Shown: positions 7,159-16,508 of the stretch, in pieces
Numbering within the stretch: the first letter of the stretch is position 1
Layout: each line of letters starts with the position of its first letter
Assembly: GCF_029245835.1 (NCBI RefSeq)
Contig: NZ_JAQWOO010000083.1
Coordinates: forward strand, 1 to 45,837
DNA: 45,837 bases
Direction: 5' to 3'
Origin: Algibacter sp.
Lineage (GTDB): Bacteria > Bacteroidota > Bacteroidia > Flavobacteriales > Flavobacteriaceae
Program-made: the position numbers and the translations under genes
Notes under the pieces: generated by a model
Databases searched by the model: none
What the model was told of the DNA's origin: nothing
The model's input: only the letters and a program-made list of their open reading frames with translations

Positions 7159-9780
7159 TTAATCCTCATCCATTTCCATAATCAAATTGGCAATTAAAGA
7201 GGTCCAGCCTGTTTGATGAGAAGCTCCAAGACCTCTTCCAGTATCGCCATCGAAAAATTCATAGAAAAAATGTTCATTTTTAAAATGTTCCTCTTTCGTA
7301 AAAACCTTATCAGGGTCATCAGAGTGGTATTGAAACTTGCCATCTTTATTAGGTTCAAAAAGCTTTATTAATCTTTTGGTTAATGCGTTAGCAATTTGTT
7401 TTAAATTTAATTTGTTACCTGAACCTGTGGGGAATTCATAAGTATATTCATCACCATAAAACGTGTAATATTTTCGTAAAGACTGAATAATCATATAGTT
7501 TAATGGCATCCATATGGGCCCACGCCAATTGGAATTACCTCCAAACATGTTAGAACGACTCTCTCCTGGTTCGTACTGAATTTGGTGGTGTCCGTTGTGT
7601 TTAAACACAAAAGGATATTTTTCATGGTATTTTGAGAGTGAGCGAACGCCGTAGTCTGATAAAAACTCATCTTCATCCAATAAACGTTTTAGTAAGTGTT
7701 CTAGCCTAAAACCACGCATGATGGAGAACATAAATTTCCCGTCTTTATTGGCTTTTTCTAAATTAGAAATTAAAGACGCTAAATCGGGTCGTGTTCTTAT
7801 TATGTTGTTTGCTCTTATTCTAAACTCTTTTAATTCTTCAAATAAATCTTTATTAATAATTTCTACAGCAAACATAGGGATTACGCCTACTAAAGAGCGC
7901 ACTCTTAAACGGTCTGTTTGACCGTTAGCCAATTCAACAACATCATAATAGAAGTTATCGTCATCATCCCAAAGCGAAATATCTTTTTTCCCTATATGAT
8001 GCATAGCCCAAGCGATGTTTAAAAAGTGCCTGAAAAACTTTGCGGCAGATTCTTCATAAATTTTATTGTTTTTTGCAAGCTCTAAAGACATGCGCAACAT
8101 ATTAATTGAGAACATCGCCATCCAACTTGTTGCATCAGCTTGCTGCATTCTAGTAATACCCTCAGGCATGTGGTTTCTATCAAAAACACCAATATTATCT
8201 AAGCCTAAAAAGCCGCCTTCAAAAAGACTTGTTCCGCTTTTATCTTTTTGATTGACCCACCACGTGTAATTTACGAGTAGTTTTTGGAATGCTTTTTCTA
8301 AAAATGGGATATCGCCTTTACCTGTTTTTTCTTTATCCTTTTCATAAACTTTCCAAACGGCATAAGAATGTACAGGTGGGTTTACATCGCTAAAATTCCA
8401 TTCGTAAGCAGGGATCTGTCCATTAGGATGCATATAACTTTCTTGAAGAACCAATAATAATTGTTCTTTTGCAAAATAAGGGTCAATTTCTACAAACGAC
8501 GCCATATGAAATGCCAAATCCCAAGCCGCATACCACGGGTACTCCCACTTATCGGGCATGGAAATAATATGTCTGTTGGTAAGGTGTTGCCAACTGAAAT
8601 TTCGCATGTTGGTTCTGTGTGGTTTTTTTTCTCCAGGACCTCCAAAAAGCCATTTAAAGACATCAAAATAATAAAACTGTTTAGTCCATAACAAACCTGA
8701 AAACGCACTTTTTGCAAGACTTTGGCGAGCTTCGGGTAAATCTTTTTTTATGATATCACTATAAAATTCCTCACATTCCGTTTTTCTTTGATTAAAAATG
8801 GTGTCGAATGCTGTCCAAGGGTCTTCTAATTCAGCTTTGCTTAAACGTACTTTTACACTTTTTTCTTCTCCAGCCTTTAGCTTAAACTTATGCCAAATAG
8901 CCATTTTAGACCCTTCTTTTTTAGGGTTTACCGTTTTTTGTTTGTTTACAACGTGTTCGTGAATCCCATCTTTAACATAAGGCACGTCATTTTCGACGTT
9001 GTAAATACGTTTATTATTTGTTTCATTATCACAGAATAACTGTTTGCCATTCTCATGATATAAGTAGTATTCTCCATTTCTTTCGCAAATTGATTTAGCA
9101 GCGCCATCTTTAGTCGATTTTATAATGGGTCGGTTATATTTGTTATTGTGCTTCCAGAAATTTCTAAACCATACATGAGGTAATACATGAATATCTGCTG
9201 CTTTTGAACCTCTGTTTATAACAGTAACTTTCATCAGAATATCATCAATATCGGCCTTGGCATATTCAATAAAACAATCAAAATAGGCGTTGTTTTTAAA
9301 ACAGCCTGTATCTAATATTTCATATTCATCCTCGTCTCGACTTCTCTTGTTTCCATTAACCAAATCACTATATGGAAATTTACTGTGCGGATATTTATAT
9401 AAATATTTATTATATGAATGTGTTGGTGTCGATACTTGATGAAAATAAAGTTCTTTAACATCTTCTCCGTGGTTGCCTTGATTATTAGTAAGGCCAAACA
9501 ATCGTTCTTTTAAAATGGTGTCATTTCCATTCCAAAATGCAGGTGCCATACACAAAATCTCTATGGAGTCGCAAAATCCACCTATGCCTTCCTCTCCCCA
9601 TCTATAGGCGTTACTTCTAGCTTTCTCATGGTCTATAAAATCCCAGGATTCTCCATGTTCACTATAGTCTTCTCTAACTGTTCCCCATTGTCTTTCGGCT
9701 AAATATGGGCCCCATTTTTTCCAATTTTTGTAGTTTTCAGAAACTGCTAGTCTTTCTTCTTCAGGGTTTTTATGAGCCAT
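7159..9780 (-). CDS. GH63-type glucosidase (MGH1-like glycoside hydrolase)
   Basis: The 873-residue protein resembles the large bacterial proteins of glycoside hydrolase family 63, relatives of processing alpha-glucosidase and mannosylglycerate hydrolase. The first 330 residues form a beta-rich N-terminal domain (YRWGEEGIGGFCDSIEILCMAP). An (alpha/alpha)6 barrel follows, with the active-site segments YPWYAAWDLAFH (conserved Asp after Trp) and GNSNWRGPIWMPLNYM. There is no signal peptide, so it should act in the cytoplasm. The natural substrate cannot be read from sequence: alpha-glucosides, glucosylglycerate and similar compatible solutes are all possible. It stands alone, with no neighbouring polysaccharide-utilisation genes. 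Confidence 0.85.
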   Translation of the reverse strand: MAHKNPEEERLAVSENYKNWKKWGPYLAERQWGTVREDYSEHGESWDFIDHEKARSNAYRWGEEGIGGFCDSIEILCMAPAFWNGNDTILKERLFGLTNNQGNHGEDVKELYFHQVSTPTHSYNKYLYKYPHSKFPYSDLVNGNKRSRDEDEYEILDTGCFKNNAYFDCFIEYAKADIDDILMKVTVINRGSKAADIHVLPHVWFRNFWKHNNKYNRPIIKSTKDGAAKSICERNGEYYLYHENGKQLFCDNETNNKRIYNVENDVPYVKDGIHEHVVNKQKTVNPKKEGSKMAIWHKFKLKAGEEKSVKVRLSKAELEDPWTAFDTIFNQRKTECEEFYSDIIKKDLPEARQSLAKSAFSGLLWTKQFYYFDVFKWLFGGPGEKKPHRTNMRNFSWQHLTNRHIISMPDKWEYPWYAAWDLAFHMASFVEIDPYFAKEQLLLVLQESYMHPNGQIPAYEWNFSDVNPPVHSYAVWKVYEKDKEKTGKGDIPFLEKAFQKLLVNYTWWVNQKDKSGTSLFEGGFLGLDNIGVFDRNHMPEGITRMQQADATSWMAMFSINMLRMSLELAKNNKIYEESAAKFFRHFLNIAWAMHHIGKKDISLWDDDDNFYYDVVELANGQTDRLRVRSLVGVIPMFAVEIINKDLFEELKEFRIRANNIIRTRPDLASLISNLEKANKDGKFMFSIMRGFRLEHLLKRLLDEDEFLSDYGVRSLSKYHEKYPFVFKHNGHHQIQYEPGESRSNMFGGNSNWRGPIWMPLNYMIIQSLRKYYTFYGDEYTYEFPTGSGNKLNLKQIANALTKRLIKLFEPNKDGKFQYHSDDPDKVFTKEEHFKNEHFFYEFFDGDTGRGLGASHQTGWTSLIANLIMEMDED

Positions 9781-10076
9781 AGGTTATAATTATTAATGAA
9801 ATTTTTAAACTATAAATTTAAAAGAAAAGCTTTTTTAAATATATGAATGTCGTCTTGAAGTCTTATGTTTTTAAAAGATTTTAAGTAAAAATAGTGCTTT
9901 TTTTTAGCAAGTAGTTGTCTGATTTCTAAGTATTTCTTTATTGGTGTTTTTGATGCTGTTCTTTTGATTTCTCTTTAAAAAAACATAAGATTAATTGATG
10001 AAGTGATATTTTGAAAAACACAGAAAGAGTTACTTAACAGTACTTTTAAAGTTTGAAAACAATAAAAAAGACCATT
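9781..10076. other. AT-rich spacer between the glucosidase and methyltransferase genes
   Basis: I see no gene, RNA or notable repeat here. It presumably contains the glucosidase promoter on the minus strand and the terminator of the methyltransferase operon. Confidence 0.5.
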
Positions 10077-10739
10077 CTAAAATAGGTCATACAAAGTCGT
10101 TATAATTTGTCCTTTGTTATTCTCCAAAATATGTTCATCAAGTCTTTTCTGGTCTTTTATTTTTAAATTAAAAGGCGCTTCTAGTACATTAACACCACTG
10201 TTTTTTTTCAGTCTAATTCCTTGTCCTGAAATAATGTCTTTATTTGAAATAAAGTTGCCTAATGGGATATGTTCTGTCAGAATTATATATTTATAATTAG
10301 CTATTTTTTTGAGTACGTTTTGTATTTCACGGTTAGATAAATGCTGTAACACTTGACGCAAAATAATGCAGTCTCCTGGAGGAAGATCATCTTTTGAAAT
10401 ATCCAAACAATGAAACTCTAAGTTGTTTTCTTTGTATAGGTTTTTATTTCTATGAATAAGATTTTCAACAATATCTATCGCAATATACTTTTTCGTGTAT
10501 TTGGTGAGGTGTTTCCCAATATTAAAATCACCACAGCCTAAATCGCAAACTATCAAAGGCTTATTGTGGTATTTTAGGAAAGCAATCACAACTTTTAAAT
10601 ATGGGTTTATAGTTTTGGGGTCATGTGAACCTATTCCAGAATAAAAATCGAAATCTTGTCCGCCCCAGAGATTCATCTCATAAATCTGGTTCATCACATC
10701 TTTGGTAGGCCAAGGTTTCTTTTTGTTTTGTAACATCAA
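10077..10739 (-). CDS. Class I SAM-dependent methyltransferase
   Basis: The 220-residue protein has a Rossmann methyltransferase core. Motif I is VCDLGCGDFNIG (about residues 70-81), motif II is the acidic end of YIAIDIVENLI, and motif IV/post-I is CIILRQVLQHLSNREIQNVL. The substrate is not evident. The HLSN segment resembles small-molecule or lipid methyltransferases rather than rRNA enzymes. It starts two bases after the stop of the upstream SpoU-type RNA methylase gene on the same strand, so the two are almost certainly co-transcribed. Either of two adjacent ATG codons could serve as start. A weak T-rich hairpin overlaps its stop codon (10068-10100). Confidence 0.8.
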   Translation of the reverse strand: MMLQNKKKPWPTKDVMNQIYEMNLWGGQDFDFYSGIGSHDPKTINPYLKVVIAFLKYHNKPLIVCDLGCGDFNIGKHLTKYTKKYIAIDIVENLIHRNKNLYKENNLEFHCLDISKDDLPPGDCIILRQVLQHLSNREIQNVLKKIANYKYIILTEHIPLGNFISNKDIISGQGIRLKKNSGVNVLEAPFNLKIKDQKRLDEHILENNKGQIITTLYDLF

Positions 10740-10741
10740 TT

Positions 10742-11275
10742 TTAATGTTCAGAAAGCTTAACAAAAATATCCCAAACTACAACACCACAACTCACCGAAA
10801 TATTTAAAGAATGTTTTGTTCCAAACTGCGGAATTTCAATAACTGCATCACTGGTGTTAACTACTTCTTGATTGACGCCCTTAACTTCGTTGCCAAAAAC
10901 TAATGCGTATTTAGTGTTTGATTTAGTTTTAAAGGCATTAAGCATGATAGCGTTTTCAGCTTGCTCAATGGAGCAAATCTTCACGTTATCGGCTTTTAAT
11001 TTTTCAATTAAATTAAGTGTGTTTTCAACATATTCCCAATCTACAGTGTCAGTACTTCCTAAAGCAGTTTTATGAATATCTTTATGTGGCGGTTTTGCAG
11101 TAATACCACAGAGGTAAATTTTTTCAATTAAAAACGCATCACTGGTTCTAAATACCGAACCAATGTTATTTAAGCTTCTAATGTTATCAAGAATAATAAT
11201 GATAGGTGTTTTTTTAACTTCTTTAAAAGCCTCGACACTTAATCTATCTAATTCGCTATTTTTAAGTTTACGCAT
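10742..11275 (-). CDS. TrmH/SpoU family RNA 2'-O-methyltransferase
   Basis: The 177-residue protein has the three SpoU motifs of the SPOUT knot fold: NIGSVFRTSDAF (motif 1, about 36-47), LVFGNEVKGVNQEV (motif 2, with the conserved Gly-Glu pair) and IPQFGTKHSLNISVSCGVVVWD (motif 3). Such enzymes methylate a ribose 2'-OH in tRNA or rRNA. The short length, lacking an N-terminal substrate-binding extension, is nearer to TrmH (Gm18 of tRNA) or TrmL than to RlmB, but the target base is not determined. It heads a two-gene operon with the methyltransferase at 10077-10739 and is divergent from mutS. Confidence 0.88.
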   Translation of the reverse strand: MRKLKNSELDRLSVEAFKEVKKTPIIIILDNIRSLNNIGSVFRTSDAFLIEKIYLCGITAKPPHKDIHKTALGSTDTVDWEYVENTLNLIEKLKADNVKICSIEQAENAIMLNAFKTKSNTKYALVFGNEVKGVNQEVVNTSDAVIEIPQFGTKHSLNISVSCGVVVWDIFVKLSEH

Positions 11276-11294
11276 TGAAACTGTTCTTTTTTTT

Positions 11295-11364
11295 ATTCCC
11301 GCGAAAGCGAAAACCTAACTAATTTGCTAATTCAAAAGATTCTTCACTTCGTTCTGAATGACAA
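11295..11364. repeat. Decayed palindromic repeats between the SpoU gene and mutS
   Basis: ATTCCCGCGAAAGCGAAAACC (11295-11315) is a damaged ATTCCCGC..GCGGGAAT hairpin. GATTCTTCACTTCG followed by TTCTGAATGACAA (11338-11364) is related to the block at 24654-24696. Both occupy the divergent spacer. Confidence 0.55.
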
Positions 11365-11489
11365 TTATTGTTGAAATCTCGTTCTAATTGTAGATAACTT
11401 CTAAAAAGTCAACTTCATAACACATGAAATTAATGGTACATTGCATGCTACAATTTTGTCAAAAGTAACACTTAAAAATTAGATTTCCA

Positions 11490-14102
11490 TTGGCTAAAAA
11501 AGCAAAAAAAGTAACCCCGTTAATGAAGCAGTATAATGCGATTAAAGCAAAGTATCCTGATGCGTTGCTGTTGTTTCGCGTGGGTGATTTCTACGAAACC
11601 TTTGGAAGTGATGCTATTAAAGCTGCAGGTATTTTAGGTATTATTTTAACAAAACGTGGTGCTGGAAGTGAGAGTGAAACTGAGTTGGCTGGTTTTCCGC
11701 ATCATTCCATAAACACCTATTTGCCAAAATTGGTAAAAGCAGGTGAGCGTGTTGCTATTTGCGACCAACTTGAAGATCCAAAACAAACCAAAACCATTGT
11801 AAAACGTGGTGTTACTGAGTTGGTAACTCCTGGAGTAGCTTTAAATGATGAGGTTTTAGTTTCGAAATCTAATAATTTTTTATGTTCTGTGTATTTTGAT
11901 AAAAAATATATTGGAATTTCATTTTTAGATATTTCTACCGGAGAGTTTTTAACATCCCAAGGTAATGCTGAATATATTGATAAACTACTTCAAAACTTTA
12001 GCCCTAGTGAAGTCTTGGTTTCCAAACAAAAGCGTTCGTTATTTAATGAGACTTTTGGTGATGATTTTCATACGTTTTATTTAGAAGATTGGGTGTATCA
12101 AACAGATTATGCCTATGAAACCTTAATTAAACATTTTGATACTAAAACACTAAAAGGTTTTGGAATTGAAGATTTATATGAAGGGATTATTGCTTCGGGT
12201 TCTATTCTGCACTATTTAGGAGAAACCCAGCATCATAAATTACAGCATATTACTTCTGTTTCTAGAATTGCTGAAGATGATTATGTGTGGATGGATAAAT
12301 TCACCATCAGAAATTTAGAGCTTTATAATTCTACCAATAATAATGCGGTTACGCTTTTAAATGTGATTGATAAAACGATTTCACCAATGGGTGGAAGGTT
12401 ATTAAAACGTTGGTTGGCTCTACCGTTAAAGAACATTGATAAAATAAAACAACGCCATGAAGTGGTGAGTTTCTTAACCAAAGAAAGCACAGTGCTTCAA
12501 AAGATTCAAAATCATATTAAACATATTGGTGATTTAGAACGTTTAATTTCTAAAACGGCTACAGGAAAAGTGAGTCCAAGAGAAGTTATTCAGCTTAAAA
12601 ATTCTTTAGAAGCTATTGTGCCCATAAAATCTTTAGCTTCAAATTGTAATAATGAATCATTAAAAATTATTGGTGATAAACTTCAAAGTTGTGATGTGCT
12701 TCGCGAAAAAGTAAAAGAGACTTTAAATGAGGAAGCCCCCATAAATGTATTGAAAGGGAATAGTATTGCTCCTGGCTTTTCTTCGGAATTAGATGAATTA
12801 AGAGGTTTGTCGAAATCTGGTAAAGACTATTTGGATAATATGCTAGAACGAGAAAGCGAACGTACCGGCATCACGTCTCTTAAAATAGCATCAAACAACG
12901 TATTTGGATATTATATAGAAGTTCGAAATACCCATAAAGATAAAGTTCCTGAAGAATGGATTCGTAAACAAACTTTGGTGAATGCTGAGCGTTATATCAC
13001 AGAAGAACTTAAAGAATACGAAGCTAAAATTTTAGGTGCCGAAGATAGAATTCAAGCTATAGAACAGCAGTTGTTTTCAGAATTGGTGGTTTGGTTAAAT
13101 CAATACATAAAACCAGTACAACATAATGCTTCTTTAATTGGGCGGTTAGATTGTTTATGTGGGTTTGCGCAATTAGCTAAGGATAATAAATATGTTTATC
13201 CAACACTTGATGATTCTTTTGATTTAGATATTAAAGAGGGGCGTCATCCAGTTATAGAAAAGCAATTGCCTCTTGGGGAAGCCTATATTGCCAATGATGT
13301 TTTTCTTGATAGAACAGGGCAACAAATTATTATGATTACAGGGCCTAATATGTCTGGTAAGTCTGCTATTTTACGTCAAACGGCTCTAATTGTGTTATTG
13401 GCGCAAATAGGTAGTTTTGTACCCGCTAAAGTAGCCAGAATTGGTTTGGTAGATAAGATTTTTACTAGAGTTGGCGCGAGTGATAACATCTCGATGGGAG
13501 AATCTACATTTATGGTAGAAATGAATGAAACGGCTTCTATTTTGAATAATATTTCTGATAGAAGTTTAGTTTTACTTGATGAAATAGGAAGAGGGACAAG
13601 TACTTATGACGGTATTTCTATTGCCTGGGCCATTAGTGAATATTTGCACGAGCATCCTGCAAAACCAAAAACACTATTCGCAACGCATTACCATGAATTG
13701 AATGAAATGAGTGAAACATTTGAGCGTATTAAAAACTTCAATGTCTTAGTGAAAGAATTAAAAGATAATGTACTCTTTTTAAGAAAATTGGTTGCAGGTG
13801 GTAGTGCGCATAGTTTTGGGATTCATGTGGCTAAAATGGCAGGTATGCCGCAACAAGTTTTACATCGTGCTAATGCTATTTTGAAGAAATTAGAGAAATC
13901 TCATTCAAGCGAAGAACTTACAGATAAGGTAAAAACTTTGAATGATGATATGCAATTGAGTTTCTTTAATCTTGATGACCCGTTACTAGAAAACATCAAA
14001 GAGGAAATATTACATATTGATATTGATACACTTACGCCCGTAGAAGCACTCATGAAATTGAATGAAATTAAGCGGATGTTAGTTAAGAAAAAACAAGCGT
14101 AA
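11490..14102 (+). CDS. mutS: DNA mismatch repair ATPase MutS
   Basis: The 870-residue protein recognises mismatches and starts MutL-dependent repair. Visible features are the N-terminal mismatch-binding motif [14 protein letters not shown] (Phe-x-Glu reading head), the long lever/clamp region, Walker A GPNMSGKS at residues 618-625, Walker [18 protein letters not shown], the conserved ATHYHEL, and a C-terminal tail [11 protein letters not shown]. The reading frame begins with TTG at 11490 (TTGGCTAAAAAAGC). Starting at the first ATG (11523) would remove the [10 protein letters not shown] segment typical of flavobacterial MutS, so I favour TTG. It is transcribed away from the SpoU gene across a 214-base spacer containing decayed palindromic repeats. 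Confidence 0.95.
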   Translation: MAKKAKKVTPLMKQYNAIKAKYPDALLLFRVGDFYETFGSDAIKAAGILGIILTKRGAGSESETELAGFPHHSINTYLPKLVKAGERVAICDQLEDPKQTKTIVKRGVTELVTPGVALNDEVLVSKSNNFLCSVYFDKKYIGISFLDISTGEFLTSQGNAEYIDKLLQNFSPSEVLVSKQKRSLFNETFGDDFHTFYLEDWVYQTDYAYETLIKHFDTKTLKGFGIEDLYEGIIASGSILHYLGETQHHKLQHITSVSRIAEDDYVWMDKFTIRNLELYNSTNNNAVTLLNVIDKTISPMGGRLLKRWLALPLKNIDKIKQRHEVVSFLTKESTVLQKIQNHIKHIGDLERLISKTATGKVSPREVIQLKNSLEAIVPIKSLASNCNNESLKIIGDKLQSCDVLREKVKETLNEEAPINVLKGNSIAPGFSSELDELRGLSKSGKDYLDNMLERESERTGITSLKIASNNVFGYYIEVRNTHKDKVPEEWIRKQTLVNAERYITEELKEYEAKILGAEDRIQAIEQQLFSELVVWLNQYIKPVQHNASLIGRLDCLCGFAQLAKDNKYVYPTLDDSFDLDIKEGRHPVIEKQLPLGEAYIANDVFLDRTGQQIIMITGPNMSGKSAILRQTALIVLLAQIGSFVPAKVARIGLVDKIFTRVGASDNISMGESTFMVEMNETASILNNISDRSLVLLDEIGRGTSTYDGISIAWAISEYLHEHPAKPKTLFATHYHELNEMSETFERIKNFNVLVKELKDNVLFLRKLVAGGSAHSFGIHVAKMAGMPQQVLHRANAILKKLEKSHSSEELTDKVKTLNDDMQLSFFNLDDPLLENIKEEILHIDIDTLTPVEALMKLNEIKRMLVKKKQA

Positions 14103-14132
14103 AATTATTTTTATTTATTTTACTAAAAGGCT

Positions 14133-14161
14133 TTGGTTTTAGTAGAAATATTTTAAATTTG
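14133..14161 (+). promoter_or_regulatory. Bacteroidota-type promoter of the tRNA pair
   Basis: TTG at 14133-14135 is separated by 18 bases from an exact TAAATTTG (14154-14161). Transcription would start near 14168, about 30 bases before tRNA-Gly. Confidence 0.75.
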
Positions 14162-14199
14162 CATCCGCAATCGAGAGGTTGTTTGTTCATTAAAAGACT

Positions 14200-14271
14200 G
14201 CGAAAGTAGCTCAGGGGTAGAGCATCACCTTGCCAAGGTGGGGGTCGCGGGTTCAAATCCCGTCTTTCGCT
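14200..14271 (+). tRNA. tRNA-Gly (anticodon GCC)
   Basis: A complete 72-nt cloverleaf is visible. The acceptor stem is GCGAAAG (14200-14206) paired with CTTTCGC (14264-14270), the anticodon loop is TTGCCAA with anticodon GCC, and the T arm is GCGGG-TTCAAAT-CCCGT. The 3' CCA is not encoded, so it must be added by tRNA nucleotidyltransferase. Confidence 0.96.
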
Positions 14272-14297
14272 CTGAAACTTTCTTAAAATATACCAAT

Positions 14298-14381
14298 GCT
14301 GAAGTGGTGGAATTGGTAGACACGTTGGACTTAAAATCCAATGTCCATTAGGACGTACGGGTTCAAGTCCCGTCTTCAGTA
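14298..14381 (+). tRNA. tRNA-Leu (anticodon TAA)
   Basis: This 84-nt tRNA has the long variable arm expected of class II tRNAs. The acceptor is GCTGAAG (14298-14304) against CTTCAGT (14374-14380), with a G-T pair. The anticodon stem-loop is TTGGA-CTTAAAA-TCCAA, giving UAA in the RNA. CCA is not encoded. It follows tRNA-Gly by 26 bases in the same transcript. Confidence 0.96.
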
Positions 14382-14387
14382 CATATA

Positions 14388-14418
14388 AAAAGTCGAAACG
14401 AAAGTTTCGACTTTTTTG
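14388..14418 (+). terminator. Rho-independent terminator of the tRNA pair
   Basis: A perfect 12-bp stem (AAAAGTCGAAAC, loop GAAA, GTTTCGACTTTT) is followed by TTT. It lies seven bases after tRNA-Leu. Confidence 0.9.
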
Positions 14419-14467
14419 TTTTTCAAAAGTTTCCTCATGTTTATATTCAAGGTGGCTTTAAAACAAA

Positions 14468-14496
14468 CGATTCATTTTTATGAATCGACTTTTTTT
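14468..14496 (+). terminator. Second terminator-like hairpin
   Basis: CGATTCAT, loop TTTT, ATGAATCG, then ACTTTTTTT. It lies 50 bases past the tRNA terminator with no gene between, so it may be a backup terminator for the tRNA transcript. Confidence 0.55.
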
Positions 14497-14535
14497 AAAA
14501 TGGGATGTAATAGACAAAATTTAAATTTCAGCCAC

Positions 14536-14561
14536 AAAAAAACCACCAAATAGGTGGTTTT
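14536..14561 (-). terminator. Terminator of the Ala-rich lipoprotein gene
   Basis: The arms AAAACCACC (14539-14547) and GGTGGTTTT (14553-14561) form a perfect 9-bp stem. On the minus strand it continues into a T run. It lies 23 bases after the stop codon. Confidence 0.85.
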
Positions 14562-14583
14562 ATAAATTTTTTAAAAAGACTAA

Positions 14584-15015
14584 TTAGTGACCAGCTTTTA
14601 ATTTATCTGCTTCTTTTTTCATAGCATCAGCAGCTTTATCAGCAGCATCACTAGCTTTTGTTTTTGCAGCATCAACAGCATCACCTGTTTTTGCTTTTGC
14701 ATTGTCTATTGCATTACCTGCAGCGTCAACAGCTTCACCTGCTTTTGCTTTTACATCATCCACAGCATTACCTGCAGCATCAACGGCAGAATCTACGGCG
14801 TCTCCAGCAGCACTTGCAGCATTGTTAACGGCATCACCAGCGGCATCAACAGCGTCACCAGCAGCGTTTGCAGCATTGTCAACGGCATCACCAGCAGCGT
14901 CGGTAGCATTCTCAATAGCATCTTCTATCGAACCTGCTTTTTTTGTATCTCTACAAGATGTGAAACTTAAACTTAATGCTAATAATAAGATTGAATTTAA
15001 TAATAATTTTTTCAT
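14584..15015 (-). CDS. Alanine-rich repeat lipoprotein
   Basis: This 143-residue protein begins with a lipoprotein signal (MKKLLLNSILLLALSLSFTSC, lipid-modified Cys21). The rest is a run of loosely periodic 11-residue repeats of the type AAGDAVDNAAN, ending in a lysine-rich tail. The composition is almost only A, D, N, G, V and K. The period fits an amphipathic helix, as in LEA-like proteins and apolipoproteins. By analogy it might protect membranes or proteins under desiccation or cold, but that is inference. The tandem DNA repeats make its length prone to change between strains. It has an exact TAATTTTG promoter box upstream and its own terminator. Confidence 0.8.
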   Translation of the reverse strand: MKKLLLNSILLLALSLSFTSCRDTKKAGSIEDAIENATDAAGDAVDNAANAAGDAVDAAGDAVNNAASAAGDAVDSAVDAAGNAVDDVKAKAGEAVDAAGNAIDNAKAKTGDAVDAAKTKASDAADKAADAMKKEADKLKAGH

Positions 15016-15051
15016 TGGTTTGTGTTTTAGTGTTAACTTTTAATTAGATGT

Positions 15052-15059
15052 CAAAATTA
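15052..15059 (-). promoter_or_regulatory. -7 promoter box of the Ala-rich lipoprotein gene
   Basis: Read on the minus strand this is TAATTTTG, an exact TAnnTTTG. It would place the transcript start about 30 bases before the ATG. The -33 element is weak. Confidence 0.5.
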
Positions 15060-15113
15060 ATGACGCTTTTACTAGAATTAAGAATTTTATAAAAAGTCTT
15101 AATTAAAAACAAA

Positions 15114-16349
15114 CTATATACGAAGGAAATCGAGTATTTGGACTACAGCACCTTTGTTTTGTTTAATGAATGCTTTGTTTTTTGACCCACTTTTCTCTCT
15201 AAAGTCACTATTGATTATTAAATGATTAAATATTTTATTAAACGCTGTTTTATTGGCTACTGAAAACATACCTCCATTATTAATAAGTAATTGGGCTTCA
15301 GGAAAATTCTTGAAGTTGTTGCCAATAACTATTGGAATTCCAAAAACTGCGGGTTCCAGTGTATTATGCAGACCAGTATTACCTATGGCGCCTCCTACAT
15401 ATGCGATGTCTGCGTAACTATATATTTTTGACAGAATTCCTATGGTGTCAACTATAAGAACTTGGTAATTCGATAAATCCTTGTCTTTTTTCTCAGTAAA
15501 TAATACAGATTTTGAATTAATTTTTTCTTGTAATTGCTTAATTTGATTTAATTTAATGTTGTGCGGAGCAATAATGAATTTTACGTTTTTTGAAGCTTCA
15601 GAATTTATAAAATTAATGAGTAAATTTTCGCCTTCTGGCCATGTGCTTCCCGCAACAACACAAAGTTCATTGTTTTTAAATTCCTCAACAAAGTCTAGAG
15701 TATTATCAATATCTAATTGGCTGTAAACTCTGTCATATCGAGTGTCTCCACTTACTGTTGTTTTATGGTAATTAATGGATTTAAGTAGTGTTTTAGAAAT
15801 TTCATTTTGAGTGAAAATATGTTCAAAAGCAAAAAGCGCTTCTTTTAATGGTTTACCGTAAAATTTAAAATAAGATTGATTTTTTCTGAAAGCCGCTGAA
15901 ATCAATATAGCACGCAGTTGCCTTCGCTTTAATTCATTTAAAAAATTTGGCCAAATATCATATTTAACAAAAATAGTAAGTTCAGGATTTACAATGTCTA
16001 AAAAGCGTTTAGCATTAACTTTAGTGTCTAACGGGAGGTAGATAACAACATCTGCAATTGGTGATTTTTTTCTGATTTCATAACCAGAGGGAGAAAAAAA
16101 ACTTAGGATGATTTTATGATTTTTGTATTGGTCTCTTAGTTTTTTAAAAACTGGAAGCCCTTGTTCATATTCGCCTAAAGAAGCACAATGAAACCAAAAT
16201 GTTTTATCACCCTTGTTTAAATGAGTACTTAATATATTAAAAGTATTTTTTCTGCCAACAACGCCTTTTTTAAGTTTATCGTTAAAAAGTGCACCAAATT
16301 TTAAAGCTACACTAGCAAGAAAAATACCTATGTTATAAATAAAACTCAA
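15114..16349 (-). CDS. waaA: 3-deoxy-D-manno-octulosonic acid transferase (Kdo transferase)
   Basis: The 411-residue GT30 glycosyltransferase attaches Kdo from CMP-Kdo to lipid A precursor at the inner membrane. Visible marks are an N-terminal hydrophobic anchor (YNIGIFLASVALKFGAL), the catalytic-Glu motif WFHCASLGEYEQGLPV near residue 60, and the C-terminal sugar-nucleotide motif VGGAIGNTGLHNTLEPAVFGIPIVIG. The length is usual for the family. It is divergent from the aminotransferase-galE pair, which also points to cell-surface polysaccharide. Confidence 0.93.
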   Translation of the reverse strand: MSFIYNIGIFLASVALKFGALFNDKLKKGVVGRKNTFNILSTHLNKGDKTFWFHCASLGEYEQGLPVFKKLRDQYKNHKIILSFFSPSGYEIRKKSPIADVVIYLPLDTKVNAKRFLDIVNPELTIFVKYDIWPNFLNELKRRQLRAILISAAFRKNQSYFKFYGKPLKEALFAFEHIFTQNEISKTLLKSINYHKTTVSGDTRYDRVYSQLDIDNTLDFVEEFKNNELCVVAGSTWPEGENLLINFINSEASKNVKFIIAPHNIKLNQIKQLQEKINSKSVLFTEKKDKDLSNYQVLIVDTIGILSKIYSYADIAYVGGAIGNTGLHNTLEPAVFGIPIVIGNNFKNFPEAQLLINNGGMFSVANKTAFNKIFNHLIINSDFREKSGSKNKAFIKQNKGAVVQILDFLRI

Positions 16350-16418
16350 TATTCTTTATTTATATGCTAAAATACATTTCTTTGAAGAGAATTCATTAGT
16401 TCACGTCAATCATTTTTG

Positions 16419-16426
16419 TAATTTTG
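16419..16426 (+). promoter_or_regulatory. -7 promoter box of the aminotransferase-galE operon
   Basis: This is an exact TAATTTTG, with TTA at 16396-16398 in place of the TTG element. It predicts a leader of about 75 bases before the start at 16509. Confidence 0.5.
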
Positions 16427-16508
16427 TAGTATGCTAGTTTACAGTAACTATGCAGGAAATTAGTCTTTCATTGAATTCTAAAATCAAATAGGCTATAATT
16501 TTTTTTAA

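Noticed and set aside
9312-9497. 61-codon minus-strand ORF inside the glucosidase gene
   Set aside because: It is a frame-shifted shadow of the same gene, and the main frame is unbroken with conserved motifs.
14702-15043. 113-codon plus-strand ORF rich in Ala and Ser
   Set aside because: It is the mirror of the tandem repeats in the Ala-rich lipoprotein gene and has no promoter or family match.
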